In this document: piece by piece, positions 1 through 7,636 of the stretch | Layout of the letters: each line of letters starts with the position of its first letter | Position numbering within the stretch: position 1 is the first letter of the stretch | Assembly: GCA_002391275.1 (NCBI GenBank) | Contig: DGSC01000017.1 | Location: forward strand, 126,559 to 172,344 | Direction: 5' to 3' | Length of the DNA stretch: 45,786 nt | Origin: Prevotellaceae bacterium UBA4372 | GTDB lineage: Bacteria; Bacteroidota; Bacteroidia; Bacteroidales; Bacteroidaceae | Made by a program: the position numbers and the translations under genes | The notes under the pieces: generated by a model | The model's input: only the letters and a program-made list of their open reading frames with translations | The model's database searches: none | Told to the model about the DNA's origin: nothing

Positions 1-2
1 AC

Positions 3-1361
3 GGACAGATGGGAAACTCAGAGGTTGGCCACCTGAATATCGGCGGCGGACGCATTGTTTACCAAGATCTTGTGAAGATCAACCGCGCATGCCGCGACAA
101 CAGCATTCTCGAAAACCCCGAGATTAAAAACGCTTTCGAATATGCCGTTCGTGAAGGCAAGGCCGTTCACTTTATGGGTCTCACCTCCAATGGCGGCGTT
201 CACTCGTCGCTCGAACATCTCTTCAAGCTCTGTGAGATATCTCAACAATATAATGTTCGCGAGACTTACGTCCACTGCTTCATGGACGGTCGCGATACCG
301 ACCCACATTCAGGTGTAGGTTTCATTGAGCAATTGCAAGAGAAATGCAATGAGACCGGAGCCCATATCGCCAGCATCATAGGCCGCTTCTATGCCATGGA
401 TCGCGACAAGCGTTGGGAACGTGTGAAGATTGCCTACGACCTTCTTATCAGCGGCGAGGGTTACCAAGCCAAAGACATGGTGGAAGCTATGCAACTCAGC
501 TATGCCGATGGTGTCACCGACGAGTTCGTCAAGCCTATCAACAACGCCAACATCGACGGAACCATCAAGGAAGGCGATGTCATCATTTTCTTCAACTATC
601 GCAACGACCGTGCTAAGGAGCTCACCATCGTCCTCACCCAGCAGGATATGCCCGAGCAGGGTATGCACACTATCCCCGGCCTGCAATATTTCTGCATGAC
701 ACCCTACGATGCCTCGTTCAAAGGCGTACACATCCTCTTCCCCAAGGAGAATGTCGACGACACTCTCGGCGAGTACATCAGCCGCCAAGGACTTCGCCAG
801 CTTCACACTGCCGAGACCGAGAAATATGCCCACGTTACGTTCTTCTTCAATGGCGGCCGTGAAGCCCCCTACGAAGGTGAAGACCGCATCCTCGTAGCCT
901 CGCCCAAGGTTGCCACCTACGACCTCAAGCCCGAGATGAGTGCGTTTGAAGTCAAGGACAAGCTCGTTGCAGCTATCAAGGAAGACAAATATGACTTCAT
1001 CGTTGTCAACTTCGCTAATGGCGACATGGTAGGTCACACAGGTGTCTACGAAGCAATAGAAAAGGCCGTTGTCGCTGTTGACCAGTGTGTCAACGAGGTT
1101 GTCGAAGCTGCCAAAGCCATGGGCGACTACGAAGTCATCATCATTGCCGACCACGGCAATGCCGACAACGCCATCAACCCAGACGGCACACCGAACACAG
1201 CCCATTCGCTTAATCCCGTGCCCTTTATCTATGTCACGGAGAACAAGCAAGCTCGCGTCGAAGACGGCATCCTTGCTGACGTTGCGCCCTCCATCCTCCA
1301 CATCATGGGCCTCGCCCAGCCGAAGGACATGACTGGCCGCTGCCTCATAAGCGACAAATAA
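3..1361 (+). CDS. gpmI: 2,3-bisphosphoglycerate-independent phosphoglycerate mutase, 5' truncated by window edge
   Basis: Interconverts 3-phosphoglycerate and 2-phosphoglycerate in glycolysis and gluconeogenesis, in the cytoplasm, with two Mn2+ ions and a phosphoserine intermediate. The visible part opens with GQMGNSEVGH, the family motif that holds the catalytic serine. The ATG at position 9 is that internal methionine, not the start; the real start lies left of the window. About 452 residues are present against roughly 500-510 in the family, so some 60 N-terminal residues are missing. Metal-binding motifs are visible further on: the GRFYAMDRD region, NFANGDMVGHTG, and IIIADHGNAD near the C-terminus. 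The reading frame is intact to the TAA stop and is followed by a strong terminator, so this is the last gene of its transcript. Identification is certain. Confidence 0.97.
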   Translation, partial: GQMGNSEVGHLNIGGGRIVYQDLVKINRACRDNSILENPEIKNAFEYAVREGKAVHFMGLTSNGGVHSSLEHLFKLCEISQQYNVRETYVHCFMDGRDTDPHSGVGFIEQLQEKCNETGAHIASIIGRFYAMDRDKRWERVKIAYDLLISGEGYQAKDMVEAMQLSYADGVTDEFVKPINNANIDGTIKEGDVIIFFNYRNDRAKELTIVLTQQDMPEQGMHTIPGLQYFCMTPYDASFKGVHILFPKENVDDTLGEYISRQGLRQLHTAETEKYAHVTFFFNGGREAPYEGEDRILVASPKVATYDLKPEMSAFEVKDKLVAAIKEDKYDFIVVNFANGDMVGHTGVYEAIEKAVVAVDQCVNEVVEAAKAMGDYEVIIIADHGNADNAINPDGTPNTAHSLNPVPFIYVTENKQARVEDGILADVAPSILHIMGLAQPKDMTGRCLISDK

Positions 1362-1392
1362 CATACATTCTGGTTCCTAACCATAAACTTTA

Positions 1393-1422
1393 GTCCTGCA
1401 GCTCACGCTGTAGGACTTTTTT
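1393..1422 (+). terminator. Rho-independent terminator of gpmI
   Basis: A 10-bp stem (GTCCTGCAGC pairing with GCTGTAGGAC, one G-T wobble) closes a TCAC tetraloop and is followed by six T. It begins 31 bp after the gpmI stop. Confidence 0.9.
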
Positions 1423-1521
1423 ATACCCAAATCTATACATTTAAAGAAAAAAAGTCGTAACAAATAGTACTTTCGAGTTCAATTTTTTCATCTTTTCCTT
1501 TTCCTTTTTCCTATTTCTCAG

Positions 1522-1529
1522 TAACTTTG
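1522..1529 (+). promoter_or_regulatory. Bacteroidetes -7 promoter box for the 1338-aa secreted protein
   Basis: TAACTTTG matches the Bacteroidetes consensus TAnnTTTG and lies 46 bp before the ATG at 1576. No clear TTTG -33 box is seen at the expected spacing; the upstream stretch is T-rich. Confidence 0.6.
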
Positions 1530-1575
1530 CCCCGCAAATAGAAGAGATTAACAATTAATCCTAAAATATTATCTT

Positions 1576-4500
1576 ATGAAACAAGCTTTACAAAAACTTT
1601 TGAGCTTGCGTCTGCTATTGGTCACGGCCTTACTGGCCAGTGTCTTTAGTGGAGCGCGGGCAGATGAGAGCACGCTTACTTTCTCTGCTAAATGCGAAGG
1701 TTCCGGTACCGCTGATGACGGTACTGCTTGGGAAGTTACCTCCGATGGACTTGAATCAAACTTTGATAGCACCAAAGGTATCCACTATGGAACTGGAAGT
1801 AGTGCTGTGCAGTACATCAAGCTCTCCACCTCTGCTATCGAAGGTACTATTTCGAAGATTGTGGTCAATGCTTCCACCGCCAGTAACGTTTCTGCAACTG
1901 TCGACGTTACCGTAGGTGGCAGTTCATTTGGTGGTAACGCACAAACTCTGAGCTCTAATGCAACGGATTACACGTTCGTAGGTTCCGCTTCAGGCGAAAT
2001 CATAGTCACTGTTACTAAGCCGTCAAAAGCGACAAAAGCACTTTACGTGAAGAGCGTGGTAGTAACATACCAAAAAAATGGCAACCCCTCCAAGCAAAAT
2101 CCCGAGCTCTCCTTCGCTGGTGATACAAACGACTACACCGTTAATATCGGCGAAACGTTCAACGCTCCTCAGCTGAGCAATCCTCATTCCTTGGACGTTG
2201 TATTCATGAGCAGCAACACTGATGTAGCTTCTGTTGAACCAAGCACTGGAGTAGTAACCATTGCAGGTACAGGCCAGACTACCATCTCCGCCATGTTCAG
2301 AGGCAATGACAGCTACAACGAAGGCAGTGCTTCATACACTCTCACCGTCGTTGACCCCAATGCCAATGATGGTTCTGCTGAAAAGCCTTACACTGTATCT
2401 GAGGCTATTGATTACATCTCAACCCTTGGCACGAGTTCATCACCAGAGGACGTTTATGTTAAGGGTATCATCTCACAGATTGATTCCTACAACTCAAACT
2501 ATAAGTCTATCACCTATTGGATATCAGAAGACGGCACAACGTCAACTCAAATGGAAGTTTATTCCGGCAAGGGCTTGAACAGTGCTGATTTCTCTTCAAA
2601 GGACGACATCGTTGTTGGTGCAGAAGTGCTTGTTTGCGGTAAAGTAAAGCGTTACAATAGCACTCCTGAATTTGACAAGAACAACTACCTCGTAAGTTAC
2701 AAAGCTCCCACCGTCGCCGTAGAGAAGCCAGTCTTCACTCCTGAAGGTGGCACATTTACCGAAGCACAAAATGTCACACTCACCTGTGCTACTGACGGCG
2801 CAAGCATCAAGTATAGCTTCGACAACCGGACTTGGCAGGACTACACAAGCGCTATTGCTATCTCCGAAACTACCACCATCTACGCCAAGGCCGTCAAGGA
2901 TAATGACGAGAGCGCAGTTGCTGAGGCTACTTATACCATCAAAGACCCCAATGCTCCTGGCACTGCCAACAACCCCTACACGGTTGCTCAAGCAATAGCA
3001 GCTATCGATGCTGCTGGCCAAACGACCGTTCCCGAGGTCTATGCAACGGGTATCGTTTCTAAGATTGTTACCGCATACAACTCTGAGTTTGGCAACATCA
3101 CTTATAACATTTCTGAAGATGGAACTGAGGAAGCAGACCAGTTGCAAGCTTATCGTGGATTTGACAAAGATGGTGCATGGTTCACTTCTGCTGATGACGT
3201 GCAGGTGGGTGATGTCGTAGTCATCTATGGTAATCTGAAGAAACACAATCAGACCTACGAGTTTGACGCTAACAACCAGCGTGTCTCATTTACTCGCACC
3301 AGCCAGCCGACTCTCGAAGAGGCAGGCCTTGTCTTCATCGGCACAACAAGTGAATACACCTTAACTCTTGGAGATGCTTTCGAGGCTCCTGAGCTGAGTA
3401 ATCCCAACAACCTTGCTGTCACCTATAGCAGCAGCAATGAAACTGTTGCCACAGTGAATGCACAAGGTGCAGTTACCATCCTTGCTGCTGGTACAACCAC
3501 TATCACCGCTTCCTCAGAAGCAAATGATACCTACAAGGCAGGAAGCGCCTCATACACTATTACCGTCAACAATCCTGACGCACCTGCAGCCGAGACCATA
3601 GAGTTCGACTTCACAGCAAACGACTGGGGCTTCCCTGAAGGCTCCAACAACAAGACAAATGACGTCTCTCAATATTCTAATAGGACCTACACTATTACTG
3701 TAGCCGGTGACGGCACCAATGGTTACTACTATAATGCAACTGACAACTATCTGATTTTCGGTAAGAGTGGAGCATACATCACCCTTCCTGCTTTCGACTT
3801 TGCTGTTCAGAAGATAGAAGTTGTTGGCAGAAGCGGAGCTTCTACTAAAGTCGTACAAAATATCTTTGTAGGTGAAACAGCTGTCAGCAGTGAAACAACA
3901 GGAGCAGAAAATACTAACACCTATATGATCGACGAGGCTTATCAGGCTGCCGGCAACATCTATACGCTGAAGGTTACCAGTGCTCACAACAGCCAAGTTA
4001 CCAAGATTATCGTTTATAAGGGCGCAAACGACGATCGCCTCGATCCTGAAATCAAGTTCTTGAACGCAGATGGTGGCGAGCTCGCCGATGAAGTTCAGAT
4101 GAACGTCAACCAAGAGCTGCCTGTCTCTCTCAACACTGTCATGACCTCTACCGAAGGCATCACGGTAACGAGCGACAAAGAAGAGGTTGCCACTTACGAA
4201 AAAGGCTTCATCCTCGCTCTCGCTGAAGGTACCGCTAAGATTACAGCTACCTTCGCCGGCAACGAAGTCTACAAGCCTGTGACCGTCACCAAGACAATCA
4301 CCGTAGTTGACAGCCGCCAGGAAGTTACTCTTTCCTTCACAGACGTTCCCGCAAGCATCAACGTCAATGAGACTGCTACCTATACAGCTACTGACGACAT
4401 TGCAACTATGGATATCGACGTCACATACACTTCCGACAACGAAGAGGTTGTCATGGTAGATGAGAAGTCCGGTGAGATTACAGCGATTGCCGTTGGCACG

Positions 4501-5592
4501 GCCACTATCACTGCAACGTTCACAGGCAACGAAAGCTACAAGGCTGCTACGGCAAGCTACACCATTGAGGTGGTTGATCCCAGCCTCATCTCCAACTACA
4601 TTGCTCTCGTTGCTCCTTACGATGGTAAATATTTTGCCATGAATAGCTCTTTAGGTGCTGAGGAAGTCGATGTAGTAAACGGCAAAGTCGTCTCCGCACA
4701 GGATAACGACATTTCATGGATCATCAGTCCTGCAACAGAAGCCAGCACATCTAAGGTCAAAATCCAAAATGTAGCTACGAAAAAGTATCTTTGTTATGCA
4801 AATTCAACCACACTTTCCACAAAAGATGCTTCTACAAACTGGGATGTTGACACTGAAAACAATTCATGGTTAAACAACGCTACACGCTCGATGATATATC
4901 GCGAAACGGCCGACGGCTTCAAGAACTACTCTGTAACCAATATTGGAAAGGATGACTATGCTACAGACTACACTCATGCTTACACCTTTGCTTCGGGTTA
5001 TGTCCGCGATGTTGCATCTATGTCCTCCACTTGGGGCACCATCTGCTTGCCCAGCACTGTAGAGGCTGAGGATGTAACCGGTGCTAAGTTCTACAGCATT
5101 GTGGGTAAGAAACTGAATGCAGACGGTGCTCCCGCAAGCCTCATCCTTGAAGAAGAGACAGACGGCTTGCTCGCAGGCGTACCTTATATCTTTGAGGTGA
5201 GCGAGGGTGCCCAGAAGATTGTTGCCGCTTATCAGGACGATTTCGAAGATGCAGGCAGCAACAACGGTCTCGTTGGTTCGCTCAAGGGTTGTGCCGTAGA
5301 AACTGGCAAGTACCTTCTCTCTGGCGGCAAGATTATCCTTTGCGGTGAAGGTTGCTCTATCGCAGGTAACCGTGCATATATCGACATGGACAATGTTCCC
5401 GAGTACAAGGGCGATGCTACAGGCAGCAACCTCGTGAAGCTGAACGTCGGTACGGATGCTGACGGTATTGCTACTCTTGAGAATGGCACGACGAAGGGTG
5501 GCGAGCCTATCTTCAACCTTTCAGGCCAGCGCATCAACCACATGAGCCATGGCGTTTACGTCGTTGGTGGCCGCAAAGTGTTTGTCCGCTAA
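1576..5592 (+). CDS. Large secreted multidomain protein with Ig-like (BIG2-type) repeats and a C-terminal sorting-like tail
   Basis: A 1338-residue exported protein of unknown function, probably a surface adhesin or glycan-binding protein. It has a signal peptide (about residues 1-29, cleaved near ARA/DE). A beta-rich domain follows, then BIG2-like Ig folds near 175-260, 584-667, 824-912 and 916-1001, recognisable by repeated endings of the type GTTTITAS...Y..GSASYTITV. Two copies of a PYTV(S/A)(E/Q)AI-type OB-like domain (about 266-375 and 460-575, DUF6359-like by memory) flank a chitobiase/hexosaminidase C-terminal-like segment (382-455). A second beta-sandwich lies at 673-815 and a possible trefoil-like region at 1005-1142. 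The last 27 residues (GQRI...GVYVVGGRKVFVR) resemble C-terminal sorting tails of Prevotella surface proteins, which suggests type IX secretion or surface anchoring; this is inference. No catalytic motif was recognised. A 52-residue ORF follows 35 bp later. Confidence 0.85.
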   Translation: MKQALQKLLSLRLLLVTALLASVFSGARADESTLTFSAKCEGSGTADDGTAWEVTSDGLESNFDSTKGIHYGTGSSAVQYIKLSTSAIEGTISKIVVNASTASNVSATVDVTVGGSSFGGNAQTLSSNATDYTFVGSASGEIIVTVTKPSKATKALYVKSVVVTYQKNGNPSKQNPELSFAGDTNDYTVNIGETFNAPQLSNPHSLDVVFMSSNTDVASVEPSTGVVTIAGTGQTTISAMFRGNDSYNEGSASYTLTVVDPNANDGSAEKPYTVSEAIDYISTLGTSSSPEDVYVKGIISQIDSYNSNYKSITYWISEDGTTSTQMEVYSGKGLNSADFSSKDDIVVGAEVLVCGKVKRYNSTPEFDKNNYLVSYKAPTVAVEKPVFTPEGGTFTEAQNVTLTCATDGASIKYSFDNRTWQDYTSAIAISETTTIYAKAVKDNDESAVAEATYTIKDPNAPGTANNPYTVAQAIAAIDAAGQTTVPEVYATGIVSKIVTAYNSEFGNITYNISEDGTEEADQLQAYRGFDKDGAWFTSADDVQVGDVVVIYGNLKKHNQTYEFDANNQRVSFTRTSQPTLEEAGLVFIGTTSEYTLTLGDAFEAPELSNPNNLAVTYSSSNETVATVNAQGAVTILAAGTTTITASSEANDTYKAGSASYTITVNNPDAPAAETIEFDFTANDWGFPEGSNNKTNDVSQYSNRTYTITVAGDGTNGYYYNATDNYLIFGKSGAYITLPAFDFAVQKIEVVGRSGASTKVVQNIFVGETAVSSETTGAENTNTYMIDEAYQAAGNIYTLKVTSAHNSQVTKIIVYKGANDDRLDPEIKFLNADGGELADEVQMNVNQELPVSLNTVMTSTEGITVTSDKEEVATYEKGFILALAEGTAKITATFAGNEVYKPVTVTKTITVVDSRQEVTLSFTDVPASINVNETATYTATDDIATMDIDVTYTSDNEEVVMVDEKSGEITAIAVGTATITATFTGNESYKAATASYTIEVVDPSLISNYIALVAPYDGKYFAMNSSLGAEEVDVVNGKVVSAQDNDISWIISPATEASTSKVKIQNVATKKYLCYANSTTLSTKDASTNWDVDTENNSWLNNATRSMIYRETADGFKNYSVTNIGKDDYATDYTHAYTFASGYVRDVASMSSTWGTICLPSTVEAEDVTGAKFYSIVGKKLNADGAPASLILEEETDGLLAGVPYIFEVSEGAQKIVAAYQDDFEDAGSNNGLVGSLKGCAVETGKYLLSGGKIILCGEGCSIAGNRAYIDMDNVPEYKGDATGSNLVKLNVGTDADGIATLENGTTKGGEPIFNLSGQRINHMSHGVYVVGGRKVFVR

Positions 5593-5627
5593 AATAATAA
5601 TGTATAATGTAAAAAAAGTCAGAAAAA

Positions 5628-5786
5628 ATGAAGAAACATTATATATCACCCAATACCGAGGTCGTTTTCATTGCACAAACGCTCCTCACAAGCGTGAGCA
5701 TGGAAGTAGACAACAACCCTCAGAACAATGTTTCGGGCGACGCCAAAGAACGTGGCGACTGGGACATCTGGGGCGAAGACATTTAA
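5628..5786 (+). CDS. Small 52-residue protein of unknown function
   Basis: A short ORF runs from ATG 5628 to TAA 5786, begins MKKHYISPNTEVV and ends DWDIWGEDI. It starts 35 bp after the large secreted protein, behind an A-rich leader typical of Bacteroidetes translation starts, so the two genes are probably co-transcribed. It has a basic N-terminus, a short hydrophobic stretch (VVFIAQTLLTSVSM, about residues 12-25) and an acidic, tryptophan-rich C-terminus. It resembles, from memory, the many tiny Bacteroidales proteins that open with MKK.Y..P..EVV and end in an acidic WD.WG tail; their function is unknown to me. No transmembrane helix or lipobox is convincing. A real gene is favoured by the start context, operon-like spacing and family-like ends. 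Confidence 0.6.
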   Translation: MKKHYISPNTEVVFIAQTLLTSVSMEVDNNPQNNVSGDAKERGDWDIWGEDI

Positions 5787-5815
5787 TTGAAGCTAAACTA
5801 AGCGTCTGAAAAAAG

Positions 5816-5857
5816 CGATGCGGCCAACCGAAAATTCAAAGTAGGTTGACCGCATCG
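5816..5857. terminator. Hairpin downstream of the 52-aa ORF, possible terminator
   Basis: A 14-bp stem (left arm 5816-5829, right arm 5844-5857, one G-T wobble) with a 14-nt loop. There is no strong T-run after it on the plus strand, only ATCGTTTAT. It could be a weak terminator or an mRNA 3'-end stabiliser. Confidence 0.6.
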
Positions 5858-5870
5858 ATCGTTTATACAG

Positions 5871-5904
5871 GGCTCATCAGTCTACGCCTTCAGACGTATG
5901 AGCC
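5871..5904. repeat. Hairpin directly before repeat array 1
   Basis: GGCTCAT pairs with ATGAGCC (5871-5877 and 5898-5904), and an inner GTCT pairs with AGAC. It stands 6 bp before the first 22-bp repeat unit. A hairpin is also found just before array 3. Confidence 0.6.
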
Positions 5905-5910
5905 AACACG

Positions 5911-6029
5911 CTTAGGCGCGTCGGACAATTCTCTTAGGTGCATCGGGCAATTCTCTTAGGCGCATCGGACAATTCTCTTAAGTGCATCAGTCAATTCTCT
6001 TAAGTGCATCAGACGACACGCTTAGGCGG
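5911..6029 (+). repeat. 22-bp tandem repeat array 1 (about 5.4 units)
   Basis: Five direct repeats of exactly 22 bp start at 5911, 5933, 5955, 5977 and 5999, followed by a partial unit to 6029. Units begin CTTAGGYGCATC and end CAATTCT; unit 5 diverges at its end. The period is not a multiple of three and there are no unique spacers, so it is neither coding nor CRISPR. It fills the gap between a plus-strand ORF and the convergent birA, ending next to the birA stop codon. The same unit occurs at 17327-17457, 28739-28870 and 37177-37242. Confidence 0.9.
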
Positions 6030-6030
6030 A

Positions 6031-6930
6031 TTATACGTAGGCCACTTCCTTGAAAGCGTAGCGACGCAGTTTTCCTGCCTCATCCGACAAGACGAGGTGA
6101 CCGGAAGGCTCAACATCGACAATCTTGGCAGAAAACAGGCCAGAGGCATCTTCGTAGCAATGCGTGCCTTGTCGGCGATACAGTACGTTCAAATAGGCCG
6201 CATGCAACTGTGCGATAGCCTCTCCGTCGCCATGCCGGATGGCATTATAATGTCGCCTAAAAGCCTCAACAATGGCGCTGAGTACTTGCTGACGGTTGAA
6301 GCTACGGCCTGCGAGCTGACTCAAAGAGGCAGGCACAGGCATGCGAGATGCTTTCGACGACCTTGCAGCCTCAGCCTCCGGGAAGTGGAAATGTTGCTGA
6401 TTGACATCTACACCGCAACCGATTATACTTCGGCCTACGCATGTTCCACAGAACTCGTTTTCGATAAGTATTCCTGCCACCTTGCAGTTGCCCACATAGA
6501 TGTCATTAGGCCATTTCACGGTCACTTCCGGCGCCGCACCCACACCATCGGCAAAGGCACGCGCCGCAGCTTCGCCGGAGCTGGTTGCTGCATCCAAGGC
6601 TTTTGCTTGAGACAGCTCTTCATGTTCCACAAATTCGCCATTCAGTGCCCGCACAACGGCTTCGCGTATGCTCAAGGCTATGGCTTCGCTAAGCGAAAAG
6701 ATATTGGCTACGGGAAGCTTGGCAGGACTGACGCAAAGACTGAACAGCAGGTTCTGTCCGGCCTCGGCTTCCCAAGTGTTTGTGGCCTGTCCGCGGCCGG
6801 CAGTCTGATATTCGGCAGTCACCAGAAGCATGTCCACAGGCTTCAATGGCTTATAGTCTTTGACGAAGGAATTGGTGGAACTCGTGCTTTCGAGTTCTAT
6901 CATAGAGAAAAGTGGCGAATTGTCGAGCAT
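6031..6930 (-). CDS. birA: Biotin--[acetyl-CoA-carboxylase] ligase (catalytic-domain type)
   Basis: Activates biotin with ATP and transfers it to the lysine of biotin carrier proteins, in the cytoplasm; the MmdC carrier encoded at 41830-42555 is a likely substrate. It has the ligase N-terminal motif STN, the biotin-binding GRGQ (about residues 45-48), VKWPNDIYV (138-146) and the conserved Lys-150 in KVAGILIE. There is no N-terminal HTH domain, so it is not the repressor type. The ATG at 6930 was chosen because the longer frame, to 7035, runs back through the tRNA terminator; a further in-frame ATG lies at 6903. An insertion of about 35 residues rich in Ala, Glu and Gly (about 98-134) precedes KWPND and is unusual for the family. 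Repeat array 1 abuts the stop codon. Confidence 0.93.
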   Translation of the reverse strand: MLDNSPLFSMIELESTSSTNSFVKDYKPLKPVDMLLVTAEYQTAGRGQATNTWEAEAGQNLLFSLCVSPAKLPVANIFSLSEAIALSIREAVVRALNGEFVEHEELSQAKALDAATSSGEAAARAFADGVGAAPEVTVKWPNDIYVGNCKVAGILIENEFCGTCVGRSIIGCGVDVNQQHFHFPEAEAARSSKASRMPVPASLSQLAGRSFNRQQVLSAIVEAFRRHYNAIRHGDGEAIAQLHAAYLNVLYRRQGTHCYEDASGLFSAKIVDVEPSGHLVLSDEAGKLRRYAFKEVAYV

Positions 6931-6989
6931 GTGTCGTCTTGAGCTTAATGATTCAAAATGCAAAGGACTCAGACATGATCTGAGATATG

Positions 6990-7032
6990 GATAAAAAGAA
7001 AGAGGAGGTCGTTCCCTCGAACAACCTCCTCT
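6990..7032 (-). terminator. Terminator of tRNA-Gln (minus strand)
   Basis: A 12-bp stem (7002-7013 with 7020-7031, one wobble) has a six-base loop. On the minus strand it is followed by the T-rich run TTTCTTTTTAT. It lies between the tRNA and birA. Confidence 0.85.
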
Positions 7033-7040
7033 CATTAGCG

Positions 7041-7111
7041 TTGGGCTACCCGGACTCGAACCAGGAAAGGCAGGACCAGAATCTGCAGTGTTACCATTAC
7101 ACCATAGCCCA
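7041..7111 (-). tRNA. tRNA-Gln (anticodon CTG)
   Basis: On the minus strand a 71-nt cloverleaf can be drawn: acceptor TGGGCTA/TAGCCCA (U1-A72, typical of glutamine tRNA), D arm GTGT..ACAC, anticodon loop TTCTGGT with anticodon CTG, T arm with TTCGAGT, discriminator A. CCA is not encoded. The last base pair of the anticodon stem (31-39) reads as an A-C mismatch. Confidence 0.93.
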
Positions 7112-7218
7112 AACGAATTTATCTGTGCGTTTCATTTCTGAATTGCGGATGCAAAAGTAGGTGCTTTTTGTGAAACGTGCAAGCTTTTCCCTAAAAAAAA
7201 TAAATTTTCACTTCATTT

Positions 7219-7251
7219 TTTGTCAACATAGCTTCTTTTGTAGTATCTTTG
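7219..7251 (+). promoter_or_regulatory. Consensus Bacteroidetes promoter for rsfS-ftsH-cdsA
   Basis: TTTG (7219-7222) and TATCTTTG (7244-7251) are separated by 21 bp, a full match to the -33/-7 consensus. The rsfS ATG follows 20 bp after the -7 box. Confidence 0.85.
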
Positions 7252-7271
7252 CGGCTCGAAACAATAGATTT

Positions 7272-7634
7272 ATGGATATTCAGACAGAAAAGATCATTGA
7301 TCAGATTCAAGCCGGCCTTCAAGAGAAAAAAGGGCGCGACATCGTCATCGCCGATTTCTCCGACATACCCGAAGCTATCTGCCGCGCCTTCGTCATTGCA
7401 TCAGGCAATTCACCGAGTCACATTCAGGCCTTGGCCGACTCCGTCGAAGAGTTTGCCCGCGAGAAAGCCGGTGCTCGTCCTACTGCCGTCGACGGCCTGC
7501 GCAACGCCCAGTGGGTGGCCATGGACTATGGCGAAGTGATTGTACACATATTCCTGCCAGAGGCCCGCGACTTCTACGATCTGGAACATCTGTGGGCTGA
7601 TGCCGCCCTAACCGAAATCCCCAATCTCGACTAA
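7272..7634 (+). CDS. rsfS: Ribosome silencing factor RsfS (Iojap family)
   Basis: Binds ribosomal protein uL14 on the 50S subunit and blocks joining of the subunits, lowering translation when nutrients are scarce. The 120-residue product is a normal length for the family. It shows the conserved core: DIVIADFSD near the N-terminus, VIASGNSPSHIQALADSV, and the C-terminal WVAMDYGEVIVHIF...R.FYDLEHLW signature. The start at 7272 was chosen over the longer frame from 7161 because that one begins upstream of the promoter, while MDIQTEKII matches the family N-terminus. It is the first gene of a tight operon: ftsH starts 2 bp after its stop. The pairing of rsfS and ftsH is known from other Bacteroidetes. 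Confidence 0.96.
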   Translation: MDIQTEKIIDQIQAGLQEKKGRDIVIADFSDIPEAICRAFVIASGNSPSHIQALADSVEEFAREKAGARPTAVDGLRNAQWVAMDYGEVIVHIFLPEARDFYDLEHLWADAALTEIPNLD

Positions 7635-7636
7635 CG

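Noticed and set aside
5549..5809. An 86-codon frame overlapping the end of the large secreted protein
   Set aside because: It is out of frame with both the 1338-aa gene and the better-supported 52-aa ORF, and has no family-like features.
5911..6029. Possible CRISPR array
   Set aside because: Repeats are contiguous with no unique spacers, the unit is too short and no cas genes are present.
6931..7035. Longer BirA N-terminus (start at 7035)
   Set aside because: It would translate through the tRNA-Gln terminator hairpin and has no similarity to biotin ligases.
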